DNA of 64,000 nt from contig NZ_CP033324.1 of assembly GCF_003710085.1 (NCBI RefSeq), positions 3,907,501 to 3,971,500 of the forward strand, in the 5' to 3' direction. A program made the position numbers and the translations under genes. Below are positions 49,033-57,773 of the stretch, piece by piece (position 1 is the first letter of the stretch; each line of letters starts with the position of its first letter). This stretch comes from Nocardioides pantholopis. Lineage in GTDB: Bacteria; Actinomycetota; Actinomycetes; Propionibacteriales; Nocardioidaceae. Below the pieces are notes generated by a model, which saw nothing but the letters and a program-made list of their open reading frames with translations, had not been told where the DNA came from and made no database searches.

Positions 49033-49959
49033 ATGGACACCGCGCCGCAGCACCACGACCCGGCCCGGGACCTGCCGCCCGGGCTGGTCTGGCGGCCGCT
49101 CGAGCCGACCGACCTGCGCGCCGTCTACGAGCTGATGGCGGCCTCGGAGCGCGAGGACCTCGGTGAGGTCCTGATCGAGGAGGCCGACCTGGTCGCGGAC
49201 TGGCAGCGCCCGTCCTACGACCTGGCCGCCAGCTCGGTCGCCGTCCTCGACGGCGCCCGGATGGTCGGGTACGCCGAGGCGGCGGGCGGCGACCGCGGGG
49301 ACGCGGCCGTGCACCCGGCGTACCGCGGCCGGGGCATCGGCGTCTGGCTGGCACACCGGATGCAGGACCTGGCCCGCGCGCAGGGCGCCACGACGATCGG
49401 CATGCCGGTGCCCGAGGGCTCCCCGGGCGACCGGCTGCTCGCCGCGCTGGGCTACCGGCAGCGGTGGACCAGCTGGGTGCTGCGGCTGCCGCCGGGCGCG
49501 ACGGTGCCGGAGCGGCCGCTGCCCGCGGGGTACGCCGTACGCGCCGCCCGCGAGGACGAGCACCGCGCCTGCTGGACCGTCCTCGAGGACGCGTTCCTGG
49601 AGTGGTCCGAGCGCGACCGGCAGTCCTTCGAGGACTTCACAGCCACCGTGCTGCGGCGTCCCGGCTTCGAGCCCTGGCAGCTGCGCGTCGTGCTGGACCC
49701 GGCCGGCGCCGTGGCCGGCTGCGCACTGGTCCTGCTCAGCGCCGACACCGGCTTCGTGGACCGCCTGGCCACCCGGGCCGACCAGCGCCACCGCGGCCTC
49801 GCCCAGGCGCTGCTCGTCGACGCGTTCGCCGTCGCCCGGGAGCACGGCGCCGGCGTCGCGGAGCTGAGCACCGACAGCCGGACCGGCGCCCTGGCGCTCT
49901 ACGAGAAGGTCGGCATGGAGGTCACCTCGACCTGGGTCAACCGCGCGATCGACCTGTGA
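49033..49959 (+). CDS. tandem GNAT acetyltransferase
   Basis: A 308-residue protein made of two GNAT domains. The first acetyl-CoA loop is in HPAYRGRGIGVWLAHRM near residue 100 (R-G-x-G-x-G/V), and the second in TRADQRHRGLAQALLVDAF near residue 255. The C-terminal ALYEKVGMEVTSTWVNRAIDL is a typical GNAT ending. The architecture resembles mycothiol synthase MshD, but MshD-specific phrases are not clear, so I leave the substrate open. It converges with the next gene after 22 nt. Confidence 0.87.
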   Translation: MDTAPQHHDPARDLPPGLVWRPLEPTDLRAVYELMAASEREDLGEVLIEEADLVADWQRPSYDLAASSVAVLDGARMVGYAEAAGGDRGDAAVHPAYRGRGIGVWLAHRMQDLARAQGATTIGMPVPEGSPGDRLLAALGYRQRWTSWVLRLPPGATVPERPLPAGYAVRAAREDEHRACWTVLEDAFLEWSERDRQSFEDFTATVLRRPGFEPWQLRVVLDPAGAVAGCALVLLSADTGFVDRLATRADQRHRGLAQALLVDAFAVAREHGAGVAELSTDSRTGALALYEKVGMEVTSTWVNRAIDL

Positions 49960-49981
49960 CCCGCTGTGTCCCCCGGACCCC

Positions 49982-50599
49982 TCAGTCGCCGACGACCGTG
50001 GTGACCACCTCGGTGAGCGACGGGGTCCGGGGAGTGGAGGAGAACCCGAACGCCGGGGGCGGGGAGACCGGCGCCAGCCCGCCCAGCGGCCGGCCGTCGA
50101 AGGTGCCCGCGGCCGCGACGATGCGACGCGCGCCGGTCGCGCCGTAGTACTCCCGGCGGCCGCCGCGCGCGGTCCCGCGGGTGCGCACGCCCGGCAGCAC
50201 GACGCGGGCGACCGGATCGGTGACCGCGCACCAGGCCGGCGACTCCGCCAGCCGGCGCGGCACCAGCGCGAGCAGCAGGCCCAGCGCGGTGCGGCGCCCG
50301 GTCCGCAGCTCGAGGTCGAGCGAGGCCGAGAGCACCCGCCAGGAACCGGCCGGCCCGCCTGTCCCGGCGCCGGCCTCGACCAGGTCGACGGGCTCGATCC
50401 GCACCTCGTCGAAGACGTACGTCGCGCCGACGAACTCCGCCACCTCGGCCCGGGGCGCCACCAGCACCCGGTGCCCGTCGGCGGTCTCCACCATCGCGTC
50501 GGCGAACGCGCCGAGCGGGCTCTCCCGCCAGCTGCCGACCACGATCCGGGTCCCGCTGGTGGTGCCGATCCCGGCGATCGCCCCGCGGAACCGGCTCAT
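49982..50599 (-). CDS. conserved hypothetical protein coupled to HrpB
   Basis: A 205-residue protein starting at ATG 50599, overlapping the HrpB stop (ATGA). It has no signal peptide or membrane helix. MSRFRGAIAGIGTTSGTRIVVGSWRESPLGAFADAM is a plausible beta-rich start and VEFVGATYVFDEVRIEPV-type strands follow (here AEFVGATYVFDEVRIEPV). The C-terminal region carries RREYYGATGARRIVAAAGTF. I do not recognise the family with certainty; the phrases resemble an actinobacterial DUF with a beta-sandwich. Coupling to an RNA helicase gene suggests shared expression, not necessarily shared function. Confidence 0.7.
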   Translation of the reverse strand: MSRFRGAIAGIGTTSGTRIVVGSWRESPLGAFADAMVETADGHRVLVAPRAEVAEFVGATYVFDEVRIEPVDLVEAGAGTGGPAGSWRVLSASLDLELRTGRRTALGLLLALVPRRLAESPAWCAVTDPVARVVLPGVRTRGTARGGRREYYGATGARRIVAAAGTFDGRPLGGLAPVSPPPAFGFSSTPRTPSLTEVVTTVVGD

Positions 50600-53130
50600 C
50601 GGCGTACGCCCCGGGTCGGCGGCGCCGAGAGCGGGTCCTCGGGCCAGGCGTGCTTGGGATAGCGGCCGCGCAGCTCGGCGCGGACCTGCGGGTAGCCGCT
50701 GGCCCAGAACGACGTCAGGTCGGCGGTCACCGCGACCGGCCGGCGCGCCGGCGACAGCAGGTGCAGCAGCAGCGGCACCCGGCCGCCGGCGATCCGGGGC
50801 GCCGCGCGCCACCCGAAGACCTCCTGCAGGCGCACCGCCAGCACCGGCTGCTCGCCGTCGTAGTCCACCCGCACGCTCGACCCGCTCGGCACCGCTACCC
50901 GCTCCGGGGCGAGCTCGTCGAGACGCGCCGCCTCGGGCCAGGGCAGCAGCCGGCGCAGCGCGGTCACCAGGTCGACGCGGCGCAGGTCGCGCCCCCCGCG
51001 CAGCTTCGCCAGCTCGGGCCCGAGCCAGCTCTCGACCGAGGCGGAGAGGGCCGCGTCGGAGACGTCCGGCCACGGGTCGCCGAGCGTCCGGTGCAGGAAC
51101 GCGAGCCGCGCCCGCAGGGCCGTCGCGGCCTCCGACCACGGCAGCAGCGCGAGCCCCTCGCGACTCAGCGCCTCCCCCACCGCCGCCGCCACCAGCTCCG
51201 GCGGCGGGTCGGCCAGCGGCACCGAGGCGAGGTCGATCGCGCCGAGCCGCGTCGTACGGCGCGCCACCACCCGGCCCTCGCGCCAGGTCGCCTCGTCGCG
51301 CTCGTGCCACAGCGACGGCGCGGCCTCCAGGGCCAGGTCCTCGCTGAGCGGGGCCGCGGCCCGTACCGTGGCGTCGCGCTGGCCGGGGCGGCGCTCGGCG
51401 TCGGCGACCACCAGCCACGGCAGCCCCGCGAGGGTGGACTGCCCGGGCGCGAGCACGGCGCCGGTGCCCGACGCCATCAGGTACGCCGTGGAGTCCCGGC
51501 GCCGGCGCGCGATCCGGTCCGGGTGGGCCAGGGCCACGACCATCCCGACCGCGAGGTCGTCGCTGAGCGTGCCCCCGGCCTGCCGGTCCTGCCGGTCCTG
51601 GCGGTGGCTGCCGGGCAGCGCGTCGTGCAGGCGCCGCACCTGGGTGCGCCACGAGCCCGTCGCGGGTCCGCCGCGGCGCATCGCCCGCAGGGCGGCGACC
51701 AGGTCGCCGTCGGGAACCCGCACGTCCTCGGAGAGCAGCGCCACCACCTCGGCCGCCCGGCGGGCGCCGACCGGACCGGCGCCGTCCAGCAGGGCCCGGG
51801 CCAGGCGCGGGTCGGTGCCCACCCGGGCGATCTCGCGGCCGCGCGCGGTCACCGCGCCGTCCTCGTCCACTGCCCCCAGCAGCGTCAGCGTCGCGCGGGC
51901 GGCCGCGAGCGCCGGCCGGGGCGGCGGGTCGAGGAGCGCGAGGTCCGCGCCGCCCGGGCTGCCCCACACGGCGAGCTCGAGCGCGAACGCGGTCAGGTCT
52001 GCCGTGGCGATCTCGGGCGCCGGATGGGGGTCGAGGTGGGCGTGCTCGGCCTGCGACCAGCAGCGGTACGCCGCACCCGGCCCCTCGCGCCCGGCCCGGC
52101 CCGCGCGCTGCTCGGCGCTCGCCCGGCTCACCGGGACCGTCACCAGCCCGGCCAGCGCCCGCCGGTGGTCGGTGTGCGGCCGGCGGGTCAGGCCGGCGTC
52201 CACGACCACCCGGACCCCGGGCACGGTCAGCGACGACTCGGCGACCGCCGTCGAGACCACCACCCGCCGCCGCGGTCCGGCGGTGAGGGCGAGGTCCTGC
52301 TCCTCGCTCGGCAGCCGGCCGTGCAGTGCGCGCACGTCAGCGGCCACGCCGGCGAGCCGGCGCACCACGCCGGAGACCTCGCCCACCCCCGGCAGGAAGA
52401 CCAGGACGTCGCCGGGCTGATCGGCCAGGGCACGGCGCGCCGTGGCCGCGACGTGGTCGAGGAAGGCCGGCGTCACGCCGCGGTCGTCGGTGCGGCGTAC
52501 GCCGGGCGGCGGCGGGCACCAGTGCTCGGCGACCGGGTGCAGCGCGCCGGGAACGCCCACGACCGGCACCGGCTCGCCGGCAGCGCCCCCGCCGGCCAGC
52601 ACCCCCGCGGTCCGCTCGGCCTCCACGGTCGCCGACATCGCGACCACCGCCAGGTCGGGACGCAGGTGCTCCCGGACGTCGACGAGCAGCGCGAGGGTGA
52701 GGTCGACGTCGAGCTGGCGCTCATGGACCTCGTCGAGGACGACAGCGCTCACGCCGGGCAGCTCCGGGTCGCGCTGGAGGCGGCGCAGCAGCACCCCGGT
52801 GGTGACGACCTCGATGCGGGTGGCCGCACCGACCTTGCGGTCGCCGCGCACGGCGTACCCGACCGTGGCGCCGACCGGCTCGCCCAGCAGGTGGGCCAGG
52901 CGCCGAGCCGCGGCCCGCGCGGCGATCCGGCGTGGCTGGGTCACGACGACCCGCCCGCCGAGGGCGGCGGCCACCGCGGGCGGCACCAGCGTGGTCTTGC
53001 CGGTGCCGGGCGGCGCGTGCAGCACCGCCGCCCCGCGCGCGGCGAGCGCCTCGACGAGCGGAGCCAGCCCGGCCGCGACCGGCAGGTCCGGCGGAGTCGC
53101 CAGCAGCCACTCGATCGGGTCGGTGCTCAC
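50596..53130 (-). CDS. hrpB: ATP-dependent RNA helicase HrpB
   Basis: An 844-residue DEAH/RHA helicase. Walker A APPGTGKTTLVPPAV near residue 45, DEVHERQLDVDL (the DExH box), SAT in MSATVEAER, VSTAVAESSLTVPGV and QRAGRAGREGPGAAYR give a complete core; the C-terminal HrpB-specific domain ends PKHAWPEDP. A short DNA repeat produces QDRQDRQ near residue 515. HrpB is poorly understood; related helicases process mRNA fimbrial transcripts in E. coli. Starts at GTG 53130 and is coupled to a downstream hypothetical gene. Confidence 0.93.
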   Translation of the reverse strand: MSTDPIEWLLATPPDLPVAAGLAPLVEALAARGAAVLHAPPGTGKTTLVPPAVAAALGGRVVVTQPRRIAARAAARRLAHLLGEPVGATVGYAVRGDRKVGAATRIEVVTTGVLLRRLQRDPELPGVSAVVLDEVHERQLDVDLTLALLVDVREHLRPDLAVVAMSATVEAERTAGVLAGGGAAGEPVPVVGVPGALHPVAEHWCPPPPGVRRTDDRGVTPAFLDHVAATARRALADQPGDVLVFLPGVGEVSGVVRRLAGVAADVRALHGRLPSEEQDLALTAGPRRRVVVSTAVAESSLTVPGVRVVVDAGLTRRPHTDHRRALAGLVTVPVSRASAEQRAGRAGREGPGAAYRCWSQAEHAHLDPHPAPEIATADLTAFALELAVWGSPGGADLALLDPPPRPALAAARATLTLLGAVDEDGAVTARGREIARVGTDPRLARALLDGAGPVGARRAAEVVALLSEDVRVPDGDLVAALRAMRRGGPATGSWRTQVRRLHDALPGSHRQDRQDRQAGGTLSDDLAVGMVVALAHPDRIARRRRDSTAYLMASGTGAVLAPGQSTLAGLPWLVVADAERRPGQRDATVRAAAPLSEDLALEAAPSLWHERDEATWREGRVVARRTTRLGAIDLASVPLADPPPELVAAAVGEALSREGLALLPWSEAATALRARLAFLHRTLGDPWPDVSDAALSASVESWLGPELAKLRGGRDLRRVDLVTALRRLLPWPEAARLDELAPERVAVPSGSSVRVDYDGEQPVLAVRLQEVFGWRAAPRIAGGRVPLLLHLLSPARRPVAVTADLTSFWASGYPQVRAELRGRYPKHAWPEDPLSAPPTRGVRR

Positions 53131-53159
53131 CCCTGAAGTCTGCCGCCCCGGCGGTGGCC

Positions 53160-54410
53160 TCAGCGGATGGGGGCGCCGCTGATCGCGCGGGCGATGACCA
53201 GCCGCTGGATCTCGGAAGTGCCCTCGAAGACCGTGTAGATCTTCGCGTCGCGCGACCACCGCTCCACCGGGTAGTCGCGGGTGAACCCGTTGCCGCCGAG
53301 GATCTGCATGGCCTGGGTGGTGACCCGCACCGCTGTCTCGCCGGCCACCAGCTTCGACATCGAGCCCTCGGCAGCCTCGAAGGTCTTGCCCTGGGCGGCC
53401 ATCCAGGCCGCGCGCCAGACCAGCAGCCGGGCGGCGTCGATCGAGGTCCGCATGTCGGCCAGCGCGAAGGCGATCGCCTGGTTCTCCACGATCGGGCGGC
53501 CGAACTGCTCACGGGTCCGGGCGTAGTCCAGGGCCACCTCGTAGGCCGCCCGCGCGATGCCGACCGCCTGTGCCCCGACACCCGGCCGGGTGCGCTCGAA
53601 CGTGGCCATGCTGGCGTTGCCCCGGGCGGGCCCGGTCCCGGACCGGGCCCGGGCCAGCCGCGCGTCCAGCTTCTCCTTGCCGCCCAGCAGGCACCGCCCG
53701 GGCACGCGTACGGCGTCGAGGACGACCTCGGCGGTGTGCGAGGCGCGGATGCCGTGCTTGCGGAACTTCTGGCCCTGGCTCAGCCCGCGGGTGCCCGGCG
53801 GGACGACGAAGCTGGCCTGGCCGCGGGTGCGCAGCTCCGGGTCGACAGCGGCGGTGACGACGTGCACGTCGGCGAGCCCGCCGTTGGTCGCCCAGGTCTT
53901 GGTGCCGGTGAGGACCCACTCGTCGGTGGCCTCGTCGTACCTCGCCCGGGTGCGCATCGCGCCCACGTCGCTGCCGGCGTCGGGCTCGGAGGAGCAGAAC
54001 GCCGCGAGCCGCAGGTCGCCGGGCTCGCCGAACATCTGCGGCGCCCACTCCCCGACCTGCTCGGGCGTGCCGTTCGCGCTGACCGCCGCGGCGGCGAGCG
54101 TGCTGCCGACGATCGAGAGCCCGATGCCGGCGTCGCCCCAGAAGAGCTCCTCCATCATCACCGGGATGCCGAGCCCGGTCGGGTCGAAGGACTGGGTGGC
54201 GAAGAAGTCCAGGGAGTAGAGCCCGATCGCGGCGGCCTCCTCCAGCACCGGCCAGGGGAACTCCTCGCGCTCGTCCCACTCCGCGGCGGCGGGCCGGACG
54301 ACGTCCGCGGCGAAGGTGTGCACCCAGTCCCGCAGCTCCCGGTGGTCCGGGCCCAGTTCGAAGGAAGGCCCGACGGAAGGCCCGGAGGGTGCTGCGGTGG
54401 CGTCGCTCAC
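53160..54410 (-). CDS. acyl-CoA dehydrogenase (short/medium-chain type)
   Basis: A 416-residue acyl-CoA dehydrogenase. FCSSEPDAGSDVGAMRTRA and TWATNGGLADVHVV cover the FAD/substrate region, and QILGGNGFTRDYPVERWSRDAKIYTVFEGTSE is seen near the end (motif split here). The FEGTSEIQ glutamate is the standard catalytic base, in contrast to the isovaleryl-type enzyme at 3239-4402. An N-terminal proline/serine extension of about 20 residues is unusual. It forms a trans-2-enoyl-CoA from an acyl-CoA and may serve beta-oxidation or a specific catabolic route. Likely monocistronic. Confidence 0.94.
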   Translation of the reverse strand: MSDATAAPSGPSVGPSFELGPDHRELRDWVHTFAADVVRPAAAEWDEREEFPWPVLEEAAAIGLYSLDFFATQSFDPTGLGIPVMMEELFWGDAGIGLSIVGSTLAAAAVSANGTPEQVGEWAPQMFGEPGDLRLAAFCSSEPDAGSDVGAMRTRARYDEATDEWVLTGTKTWATNGGLADVHVVTAAVDPELRTRGQASFVVPPGTRGLSQGQKFRKHGIRASHTAEVVLDAVRVPGRCLLGGKEKLDARLARARSGTGPARGNASMATFERTRPGVGAQAVGIARAAYEVALDYARTREQFGRPIVENQAIAFALADMRTSIDAARLLVWRAAWMAAQGKTFEAAEGSMSKLVAGETAVRVTTQAMQILGGNGFTRDYPVERWSRDAKIYTVFEGTSEIQRLVIARAISGAPIR

Positions 54411-54459
54411 GCGCCGAGCGTAGCCACGGCCGGCGCCCGCGGGGGGCGGATCGGGTCGC

Positions 54460-55791
54460 TCAGCCGCGCAGGGCGCCGAGCCGGCGCAGCGGCGCGGTGA
54501 GCTTCCAGGAGCGGCTGGCCTCGAGGTCGGCGATGCGCCGGCGCAGCTCGGCCTCGCGGGCCAGGGCGCTGTCGAGACGGCTGCCGCGACGGCGCTTCTG
54601 GGAGAAGACCGAGATCCACCGGTCCGGGATCGGCGAGGGGATCACCTCGTGGTGACCGAAGACGCCGAGGATCTCGACGAGGTACCGCTCGAAGGCCGCC
54701 GGGGTGTAGACGTAGGTCTGGTCCTGCTCGGCGGGCAGGCTGACCCCCATCAGCGGCAGGTCGTCGCCCGGGACCGTCGCCCCGGGCACTGTCGCGGCGA
54801 ACTTGCGGTCGCCGAGCCCGGGGTACTCCAGCACGAGGTGGGACCGGGTCAGGTCCGCGGCCCGGTCCAGGAACGCGAACGGGTCGTGGACGTGGTGGAT
54901 GACGTTGAGCGCGAGCACGACGTCGAAGGAGTTCCGCGGCGCGTCGTACCCGTCGAGGACCATCCGGTGCAGCTCGATCGGGGTGCCGAGGGCCTGCGAG
55001 ATCGCCCGGGCCTTGCGGATCCGGGACTGCTTCGGCTCCAGGCCGGTCACCTCGGCACCCATCCGGGCCGCGCTGAGCGCCGCCGCGCCCTCGGCGCAGC
55101 CGATGTCGAGGACCCGCTTGTCGGCCAGCGGCATCTGCAGGGCCCGGCCCAGCGTCAGCGAGCGCTTCGAGCCGGTGGCCCCGGGCCGGTAGTCGGCCTG
55201 GTAGGTCCGCGGGCCGAGGTCGAGGTCCGGAGCAGGGTGGCCGGCCGCGCACAGCCCCTCGGCGGCGTCGGTGGCGAGCAGCGGGAACTGCCAGCGCGAG
55301 ACCGGGAGCAGCTCGGGGTGGTTGCTGCACAGGTACTCCACCGGCTTGCCCGCCCCGTCCAGGGCGAGCGCCAGCTGCTCGTAGTACTGGGCGAGGTGCT
55401 TGGTCTGCAGCACTGTCGACCAGCGCTCGGCGCGGTAGGTGTTGTCCGCGAAGCGCTTGATGTCGGGCTCGGTGCCCTCCCGCATCGCGGCCCGCTCGAT
55501 GAGCACCGAGCGCGGGGCGCCGATCACGACGACCCGCTCGGCGGCCTCGAGGCTCGCGACGAACTCCGGGTGCTGGGTCTGTGCGATCCGGGTGGGGCCC
55601 TCGCCCTTGCGGGACTGGCTGACCGCCAGCAGGTTGAGGTGGACCACGTCGTTCGGCCCGCTCGGCACCGCGCGGCCGCGGCGCAGCTGGTGCCCGAAGT
55701 GGACCCGCCGGCGGGCGCCGTCGGCCGGCTCCTCGAGGGAGCGGATGTAGGTCGACTTGCCGGCGCAGGTGGGACCGATGACGAGGAGCAC
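54460..55791 (-). CDS. P-loop NTPase/SAM methyltransferase fusion
   Basis: A 443-residue two-domain protein from GTG 55791. MLLVIGPTCAGKSTYIRS at the start is a Walker A loop (GPTCAGKST, residues 6-14) of a kinase-like P-loop fold running to about residue 200. A methyltransferase fold follows with motif I VLDIGCAEGAAAL at 227-239 and VVLALNVIHHVHDP. The last 35 residues end in SWKLTAPLRRLG, the tail seen on many surface-glycan glycosyltransferases and methyltransferases. The fusion is unfamiliar to me; a role in modifying cell-surface polysaccharide is only suggested by the tail. Neighbours give no pathway. Confidence 0.78.
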   Translation of the reverse strand: MLLVIGPTCAGKSTYIRSLEEPADGARRRVHFGHQLRRGRAVPSGPNDVVHLNLLAVSQSRKGEGPTRIAQTQHPEFVASLEAAERVVVIGAPRSVLIERAAMREGTEPDIKRFADNTYRAERWSTVLQTKHLAQYYEQLALALDGAGKPVEYLCSNHPELLPVSRWQFPLLATDAAEGLCAAGHPAPDLDLGPRTYQADYRPGATGSKRSLTLGRALQMPLADKRVLDIGCAEGAAALSAARMGAEVTGLEPKQSRIRKARAISQALGTPIELHRMVLDGYDAPRNSFDVVLALNVIHHVHDPFAFLDRAADLTRSHLVLEYPGLGDRKFAATVPGATVPGDDLPLMGVSLPAEQDQTYVYTPAAFERYLVEILGVFGHHEVIPSPIPDRWISVFSQKRRRGSRLDSALAREAELRRRIADLEASRSWKLTAPLRRLGALRG

Positions 55792-55859
55792 CGGCGCAGG
55801 TTATCCCGGCGGGACCGCCGCCGCCCGCCAATTGCCCCGGGGGCGGCGCCGGGGCCGGA

Positions 55860-56564
55860 TCAGTCCCGGTCGGCGGACCCGGGGGCCGTGCCGTCCTCGG
55901 CCTCGTCGCCGTCCGCGAGGATCCCGTAGAGCTTGCGGCGGGCGTCGACGAGCACCGTGACCGCGGCCGAGCGCTGCTGCTCCGAGCCGGTCGTCACGAT
56001 CTGCCACACCGCGCTCATCACCTGCCCGATCTCGGGCTTCAGGTCGACCCCGCGGGCCGGCTCCTCGCCGGGCTCCTCGAACGGCGCCCATACAGCTGCC
56101 AGCTCGGTGGCGTGCTCCGCGGCGTACGTCGCGCCCGCCTCGGAGAGGCCCAGCGCGCGGCGGCCGCCATCGGCGACCTCGACGACCAGGCCCTCGTCCT
56201 GGAGCTGCTGGACGGTCGGGTACACCGACCCCGGGCTGGGCTTCCAGGCCCCGCCGGTGCGCTCCTCGATCTGCTGGATCACCTGGTAGCCGTTGACCTG
56301 CTCACCGCGCTCGGCCGCGCTGCGCAGCACGTCGAGGATCGCGGTGCGGACGTCGCCGCGGCGCACCCGCGGACCCCGGCCCGCCCCCGGTCCACCGCGA
56401 CCGCCGCCCTGGCCGAAGCCCAGCAGTCCGGCCCACGGCGGCGGCCCGCCGTGGCCGTGACCGCCCCAGCCGCCTCGGCCACCACGGCCGCCGTCACGGT
56501 GCTGGCTCCAGCGCGACTCCCAGTCGCCGTCGGGGCCTCGACCCCATTCGTTCCTGCGTCCCAT
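55860..56564 (-). CDS. PadR family regulator with glycine/arginine-rich N-terminus
   Basis: A 234-residue PadR protein. Residues 1-65 are low complexity (GRGGRGGWGGHGHGGPPPW), followed by the PadR winged helix (VRTAILDVLRSAAERGEQVNGYQVIQQIEE, PSPGSVYPTVQQLQDEGLV). A C-terminal helical part includes QVMSAVWQIVTTGSEQ. It is divergent from an ABC exporter operon and close to a palindrome cluster, so it probably represses that operon and itself. The long disordered N-terminus is shared by actinobacterial PadR proteins of multidrug loci. Confidence 0.92.
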   Translation of the reverse strand: MGRRNEWGRGPDGDWESRWSQHRDGGRGGRGGWGGHGHGGPPPWAGLLGFGQGGGRGGPGAGRGPRVRRGDVRTAILDVLRSAAERGEQVNGYQVIQQIEERTGGAWKPSPGSVYPTVQQLQDEGLVVEVADGGRRALGLSEAGATYAAEHATELAAVWAPFEEPGEEPARGVDLKPEIGQVMSAVWQIVTTGSEQQRSAAVTVLVDARRKLYGILADGDEAEDGTAPGSADRD

Positions 56565-56598
56565 CGGGGACCTCCTTCGGTGGTGCTTCCAGAAAGTG

Positions 56599-56626
56599 AT
56601 ATCGCGACTGTTCGGCGATATATCGC
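56599..56626. promoter_or_regulatory. PadR operator candidate between PadR and ABC exporter genes
   Basis: ATATCGC (56599-56605) pairs with GCGATAT (56615-56621) across 9 bp, and the latter is part of the perfect 12-bp palindrome GCGATATATCGC (56615-56626). Three half sites are thus available. The element lies 35-62 nt upstream of the PadR start (56564, minus strand) and 137 nt before the exporter gene. A-T-rich sequence in a GC-rich genome supports function. Confidence 0.6.
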
Positions 56627-56762
56627 TACCGTACGCCGCGGTCCGTCCCCGGACAAGGTCCCTCGGCGCCCGGGCGGCGCGGTGGACCCCTGAGGTTTGT
56701 CATGGGCAGGTGATGAGGCACCGCACTGTCGGGCGGCCGCGGAGCCCGAGAGGGTAGGACGC

Positions 56763-57773
56763 ATGGAGATCCCCACCCCCGCCATCCGACTGCGCGGCGT
56801 CCGGCGCCGCTACGGCACCGGCGAGCGCCGCTTCGAGGCCGTGCGCGGCGTCGACCTCGACGTCCCGCGCGGCAGCGTCGTCGCGCTGCTCGGCACCAAC
56901 GGTGCCGGCAAGACCTCGCTGCTGGAGGTCGTCGAGGGCCTCGCACCCGCCAGCGCCGGCACCATCGAGGTGCTCGGCCTGGACCCGATCGCCGACCGCG
57001 CCGAGGTGCGGCGGCGCACCGGCGTACTGCTGCAGCGCAGCGGGTTTGCCGCGGACCTCACCGTGCGCGAGACCCTCGAGCTGTGGGCCAGCACCCTGAC
57101 CCGTCCGCGTCCGGTCGCGGACGGCCTGGCCATGCTCGACCTCGCCGACCGCGCCGACACCCGGGTCGGGGCGCTGTCCGGCGGTGAGCAGCGCCGTCTC
57201 GACCTCTCCTGCACGCTGCTCGGCGACCCCGAGCTGGTGCTGCTCGACGAACCCACCACCGGCCTGGACCCCGAGAGCCGGCAGCGGCTGTGGGACCTGG
57301 TGCGCGGGCTGCGCGACGCCGGGCGAACCGTGGTGCTCTGCACCCACCACCTGGACGAGGCGGAGACCCTCGCCGACCGGATCGCGATCATGCACGGGGG
57401 CCTGATCGTGCGCGACGGCACCGCGGCCGAGATCACCGCCGCGCGCCCCTCCCGGATCCGGTTCAGCACCGACCCGGCGATCGAGCCGCTGCCGTCGGCC
57501 GATGCCCTGGGGGCGCTCCGCCTGCATGCCGAGCACACCACCACGACCGTCGAGACCCACGACCTGCAGGCCACGCTCACCGCGCTGCTCACCTGGGCCG
57601 GGCGCCACGACGTACGCCTCGAGGGCCTCGACGCCCGCACCGCGAGCCTGGAATCGGTCTTCCTCGACATCGCCCGCGAGCCCGTCGACCGCCCGAGCGA
57701 CCCCGCAGACCACCAGAACCGCCACCAGACCGGGCACCAGCTCGCCGGCGCCCTCGAAGGGATCCCGCGATGA
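56763..57773 (+). CDS. ABC exporter ATP-binding protein (DrrA-like)
   Basis: A 336-residue exporter ATPase. ATG 56763 is preceded by AGAGGGTAGGACG. Walker A GTNGAGKTSLLEVVEGL near residue 45, signature LSGGEQRRLDLSCTLLG, and Walker B ELVLLDEPTTGLDPESRQRL are intact, with the Q/T-H-H loop TVVLCTHHLDEAE. A C-terminal DrrA-type extension follows (residues 235-336). It pairs with the DrrB-like permease encoded by the overlapping next gene. PadR control fits a drug or lipid exporter. The exact substrate is unknown. Confidence 0.93.
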   Translation: MEIPTPAIRLRGVRRRYGTGERRFEAVRGVDLDVPRGSVVALLGTNGAGKTSLLEVVEGLAPASAGTIEVLGLDPIADRAEVRRRTGVLLQRSGFAADLTVRETLELWASTLTRPRPVADGLAMLDLADRADTRVGALSGGEQRRLDLSCTLLGDPELVLLDEPTTGLDPESRQRLWDLVRGLRDAGRTVVLCTHHLDEAETLADRIAIMHGGLIVRDGTAAEITAARPSRIRFSTDPAIEPLPSADALGALRLHAEHTTTTVETHDLQATLTALLTWAGRHDVRLEGLDARTASLESVFLDIAREPVDRPSDPADHQNRHQTGHQLAGALEGIPR

